Shown piece by piece: positions 61,385-64,000 of a stretch of 64,000 nucleotides of DNA (within the stretch, counting starts at the first letter, position 1; each line of letters opens with the position of its first letter). The stretch spans positions 3,286,001 to 3,350,000 of the forward strand of contig OZ245995.1 in the NCBI GenBank assembly GCA_965230185.1, read 5' to 3'. Source of the DNA: Motiliproteus sp965230185 (GTDB lineage: Bacteria > Pseudomonadota > Gammaproteobacteria > Pseudomonadales > Balneatricaceae). The notes beneath the pieces were generated by a model. It did no database searches. It was given only the letters and a program-made list of their open reading frames with translations, and was not told the DNA's origin. The position numbers and the translations under genes are program-made.

Positions 61385-62413
61385 ATGAAACGTCTGACAG
61401 CCGCTCTTTCCGCCGTTGCCACCAGCGCAGCCCTGCTGCTGGGAAGCATCGCGCCCGCTATGGCAGAAACCATTGAGCTCAAACTCAGCCACTTCCTGCC
61501 CTCGTCCCACCCGACTCAGAAAGACTTTCTGGAGCCCTGGGCCGCGGAGCTGGAAAAACGCACCAACGGCAAGGTCAAGGTCACTATCTACCCGGCCGGC
61601 TCCGCCTTTGGCCATGTCGCCAAACAGCTGGACCAGGTTCGTGCCGGTGTGGTCGATATCTCTCACGGCCTGACCGGTATTCCCCGGGGCCGCCTGCCCC
61701 GTACGCTGATTATGGATCTGCCGTTCCTGGTGAAATCCTCCGACGCCGCCTCACGTACCCTCTGGGATCTCTACCCGAAGTATCTGAAGGATGAATACAA
61801 AGGCTTTAAAGTACTGGCGCTGCACGCTCATAACGGTGGCCTGATCCACACCCGGGATAAGTCGGTTAAGACCATGGACGACCTCAAAGGCCTGCGTCTG
61901 CGGACCCCCAGCCAGGCAATCTCGATGATGTTGAAGCAGCTGGGCGCCTCCCCGGTCGGTATGCCACCCACCCAGGTGTATGAGAACCTGCAGAAAGGGG
62001 TGCTCGACGGCAACGTGTTCCCCTACGAGGCGGTACACGGCTTCAAGCTCTATGAAGTGCTGAATCACCACCTGGATGCCAAGGCCTACACCACCAGCTT
62101 CTACTTCATCATGAACCAGCGCAAATACAAATCGCTGCCCGAGGATGTCCGCAAGGTGATCGACGAGATCTCCGGCGCACCGCTGGTCGCCAAATTCGGC
62201 CCCTGGTGGAACAAATGGGATCAGGCCGGCATCAACGATATCAGACAGAAAGGCAGCGTGGTCACCACCCTCAGCGATACCGAACGTGATAACTGGCGCA
62301 GGACCCTGCAGCCCACCATCGATCAGTATCTGAGTGAGCTGGAAAAGAAAGGGGTTAAGAATGCCCGCGAGATCTACAGCGCCGCACAGGCCTCCGTCGC
62401 CAGGTATGAATAA
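61385..62413 (+). CDS. dctP: TRAP transporter substrate-binding protein (DctP family)
   Basis: 342 residues. Signal peptide (ATSAALLLGSIAPAMAE) then the DctP fold: LKLSHFLPSSHPTQKDFLEP, VTIYPAGSAFGHVAKQLDQV, MDDLKGLRLRTPSQAISMML and GVLDGNVFPYEAVHGFKLYE. The arginine in LRTP at the conserved carboxylate-binding position is present, so an organic acid is the likely ligand. It is first in an operon with dctQ and dctM and is preceded by two palindromes. Confidence 0.92.
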   Translation: MKRLTAALSAVATSAALLLGSIAPAMAETIELKLSHFLPSSHPTQKDFLEPWAAELEKRTNGKVKVTIYPAGSAFGHVAKQLDQVRAGVVDISHGLTGIPRGRLPRTLIMDLPFLVKSSDAASRTLWDLYPKYLKDEYKGFKVLALHAHNGGLIHTRDKSVKTMDDLKGLRLRTPSQAISMMLKQLGASPVGMPPTQVYENLQKGVLDGNVFPYEAVHGFKLYEVLNHHLDAKAYTTSFYFIMNQRKYKSLPEDVRKVIDEISGAPLVAKFGPWWNKWDQAGINDIRQKGSVVTTLSDTERDNWRRTLQPTIDQYLSELEKKGVKNAREIYSAAQASVARYE

Positions 62414-62441
62414 CCCCTGAAGCGACCTGATCGACCTGGCC

Positions 62442-62472
62442 GCTCCGGACGTCAGCCCCCACCGTCCGGAGC
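62442..62472 (+). terminator. Hairpin between dctP and dctQ
   Basis: GCTCCGGAC (62442-62450) pairs with GTCCGGAGC (62464-62472), 9 bp, with a 13-base loop and only a short following CTTTCCC. Likely a stabiliser or partial terminator that raises dctP over dctQ-dctM expression. Confidence 0.5.
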
Positions 62473-62504
62473 CTTTCCCACCGCAGAGCCGGAGACCTGT
62501 CAGT

Positions 62505-63035
62505 ATGATTGCTCTGTTTAACCGAATTCTTTACGCGATCACCCAGTACACCGCCTGGCTCGGTATGCTGTTTCTGCTGGCTGCGACGCTGACCACCACC
62601 GCCGATGTGGTGATGCGAAAAAGCGGCAGTGACGGCATTTTCGGCGCGGTCGACCTGATTCAGCTGATGGTCATGGCCGCCGCCTATCTGTCGATCCCCT
62701 ACGCCTTTATGAGTCGCAGCCATGTGGCGGTCTCAATACTGGCGGATCTGGCCTCACGCCGAACCTCGGCTTTCTTTCAGTTTTTCACCGCCCTGCTCGG
62801 TACCGGATTTATGAGCGCCATCGCCTGGTTCGGTTACGATCAGGCCGCACTTCAGATGGAGTACGGAGACGTTTCCATGACTTTTGGACTGCCGATGATC
62901 TGGTACTGGCTGCCGTTGCTCTACGGTTCTGCGTTATCAGCGGTGGTCACCGTTCATATCGGCGTCGAGTCCTGCTATACCCTGGTCACCGGTCGCAGCG
63001 GCATCGCCTTCAGCCAGCTGCAGGAGGAACACTGA
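62505..63035 (+). CDS. dctQ: TRAP transporter small membrane subunit (DctQ family)
   Basis: 176 residues with four helices: LGMLFLLAATLTTTADVVMR, then AVDLIQLMVMAAAYLSIPYA, FFQFFTALLGTGFMSAIAWF, and a final GSALSAVVTVHIGVE. The ADVVMRK-type motif and RSHVAVSILA are usual for DctQ. It precedes dctM by one base (TGAC then ATG). Confidence 0.88.
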   Translation: MIALFNRILYAITQYTAWLGMLFLLAATLTTTADVVMRKSGSDGIFGAVDLIQLMVMAAAYLSIPYAFMSRSHVAVSILADLASRRTSAFFQFFTALLGTGFMSAIAWFGYDQAALQMEYGDVSMTFGLPMIWYWLPLLYGSALSAVVTVHIGVESCYTLVTGRSGIAFSQLQEEH

Positions 63036-63036
63036 C

Positions 63037-64000
63037 ATGTCCTCTCAACTGATCGGTCTGCTGGCGTTTGGGGTTCTGTTCGGGCTGATTGCGATCCGGG
63101 TTCCCATCGCCATCGCCATGGGTATGGTGGGTGCTGTCGGCGGTCTGATTCTTAACGGCCCCGCAAGCGTCGGTTTTATCATGGGCTCGGTCCCTTTCGA
63201 GTCGGTCTTCCCCTACTCACTGTCAGTGGTGCCACTGTTTATTATGATGGGCGTGTTCGCCGCCCGGGCCGGCCTGTCTCACGCCCTTTACGAAGCGGTG
63301 AATGTCTTTATCGGCCATCGTAAAGGCGGTCTGGCGATGGCTACCGTCGGCGCCTGCGCCGCCTTCGGCGCCATCTGTGGCTCCAGTCTCGCCACCGCCG
63401 CCACCATGTGCCGGGTGGCGATGCCGGAGATGCGCCGCAAAAACTACGATGACGGTCTGGCCAGCGCCACCATCGCCGCCGGCGGCACTCTGGGGGTGCT
63501 AATTCCCCCCAGCGTCATTATGGTGATCTACGCCATCCTCACCGAACAGTCCATCGGCAAGATGTTCGCCGCCGCCCTGATACCGGGCATCGTCGCCACC
63601 GCCCTGTACATGCTGGCGATCCGGGTTCGTACGGCCCGTAACCCATTACTGGGCCCGGCCGATAAGCGCACCAGCTGGCGCGGCCGACTGGTGGCGATGA
63701 AAAACGTCTGGCCGGTGGCCCTGCTGTTCGGGGTGGTCATCGGTGGTATCTACGCCGGCTGGTTTTCGCCCACTGAGGCCGCGGCCATCGGTGCTGCCGG
63801 AGCTTTTCTGCTGGCGCTGCTGAAGCGTAAGCTGACCGGCAAGGTGTTTCTCTCCTCGCTGAGTGAAACCGCCTCCACCACCGGCATGATCTTCCTGATT
63901 CTGATCGGCACCGCCGTGTTCAACTATTTCGTCGAAACCACCGGCCTGCCGCAGAGTCTGGTCGCGCTGGTGGGCGAACTGGGCTGGAATCCCTACCTGA
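63037..64000 (+). CDS. dctM: TRAP transporter large membrane subunit (DctM family), 3' end outside window
   Basis: Starts ATGTCCTCTCAACTGATCGG with AGGAGG just upstream, overlapping the intergenic space after dctQ. About 321 codons are visible. DctM features include AIRVPIAIAMGMVGAVGGLI, VPLFIMMGVFAARAGLS, GACAAFGAICGSSLATAATM, and GTLGVLIPPSVIMVIYAILT. The gene runs past the last base of the window, so its C-terminal part is not seen. Confidence 0.92.
   Translation, partial: MSSQLIGLLAFGVLFGLIAIRVPIAIAMGMVGAVGGLILNGPASVGFIMGSVPFESVFPYSLSVVPLFIMMGVFAARAGLSHALYEAVNVFIGHRKGGLAMATVGACAAFGAICGSSLATAATMCRVAMPEMRRKNYDDGLASATIAAGGTLGVLIPPSVIMVIYAILTEQSIGKMFAAALIPGIVATALYMLAIRVRTARNPLLGPADKRTSWRGRLVAMKNVWPVALLFGVVIGGIYAGWFSPTEAAAIGAAGAFLLALLKRKLTGKVFLSSLSETASTTGMIFLILIGTAVFNYFVETTGLPQSLVALVGELGWNPYL

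Overview
The window looks like chromosomal DNA of a free-living marine gammaproteobacterium, probably of the Oceanospirillales type. The GC content is moderately high, and the gene content is typical of a heterotroph: ABC and TRAP uptake systems, aromatic-catabolism enzymes, many LysR/IclR regulators, three large c-di-GMP proteins, a chemoreceptor and a RadD helicase. This placement is an inference from gene content and protein resemblance. I saw no tRNA, rRNA, CRISPR array, complete insertion sequence or phage.

Layout. 1-6.5 kb: an acyl-CoA ligase (5' end cut off) with a complete branched-chain-type ABC importer (livG, livH, livM, binding protein, livF). 6.5-10.9 kb: a hairpin-rich non-coding stretch, cytochrome b561, a secreted metallo-beta-lactamase-fold protein, DUF1499 and DUF1835 proteins. 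10.9-13.2 kb: a FinR-like LysR regulator divergent from ferredoxin-NADP reductase, then a HAD phosphatase. 13.3-17.6 kb: two diguanylate cyclase/phosphodiesterase proteins. 17.6-20.4 kb: a free-standing lipoyl-like carrier protein, a ModE-type operator, and modB-modC without modA. 20.4-24 kb: small genes, including a protein made only of an H-NS-type oligomerisation domain and a LysE exporter. 24-28.2 kb: an adenosylhomocysteinase-like protein, a Tat-type intradiol dioxygenase, radD and a 33-residue membrane peptide with its own terminator.

28.5-36.7 kb is the least ordinary region. A periplasmic binding protein, a histidine kinase and a TonB-dependent receptor lie in an apparent operon. They are followed by two overlapping short citrate-synthase/citryl-CoA-lyase-fold proteins that appear to have lost the catalytic residues. 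A thiamine-diphosphate enzyme of the acetolactate synthase family converges on them. Next come a two-receiver GGDEF/EAL protein and a chemoreceptor.

41.9-51.2 kb is an aspartate/C4-dicarboxylate module: symporter, aspartate ammonia-lyase, binding protein, sigma-54 response regulator, histidine kinase, LysR regulator and Asp/Glu racemase. A sigma-54 promoter and a perfect inverted repeat precede the lyase, so the kinase/regulator pair probably controls it. The kinase gene is followed, in frame after its TAG stop, by an 82-codon extension carrying 21-bp repeats.

51.5-55.6 kb holds a WrbA-like flavoprotein, a LysR regulator, a DMT transporter and small proteins around a Fur-box-like site. 55.7-64 kb is a probable aromatic-acid catabolic locus: fumarylacetoacetase-family hydrolase, DUF2783 protein, FAD monooxygenase, MBL-fold protein, IclR regulator and a TRAP transporter (dctPQM, cut at the window end). 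Palindromes of the type GTTTCA-NN-TGAAAC precede both the hydrolase and the TRAP operon, and TTACG-N5-CGTAA palindromes lie between the IclR and MBL genes.
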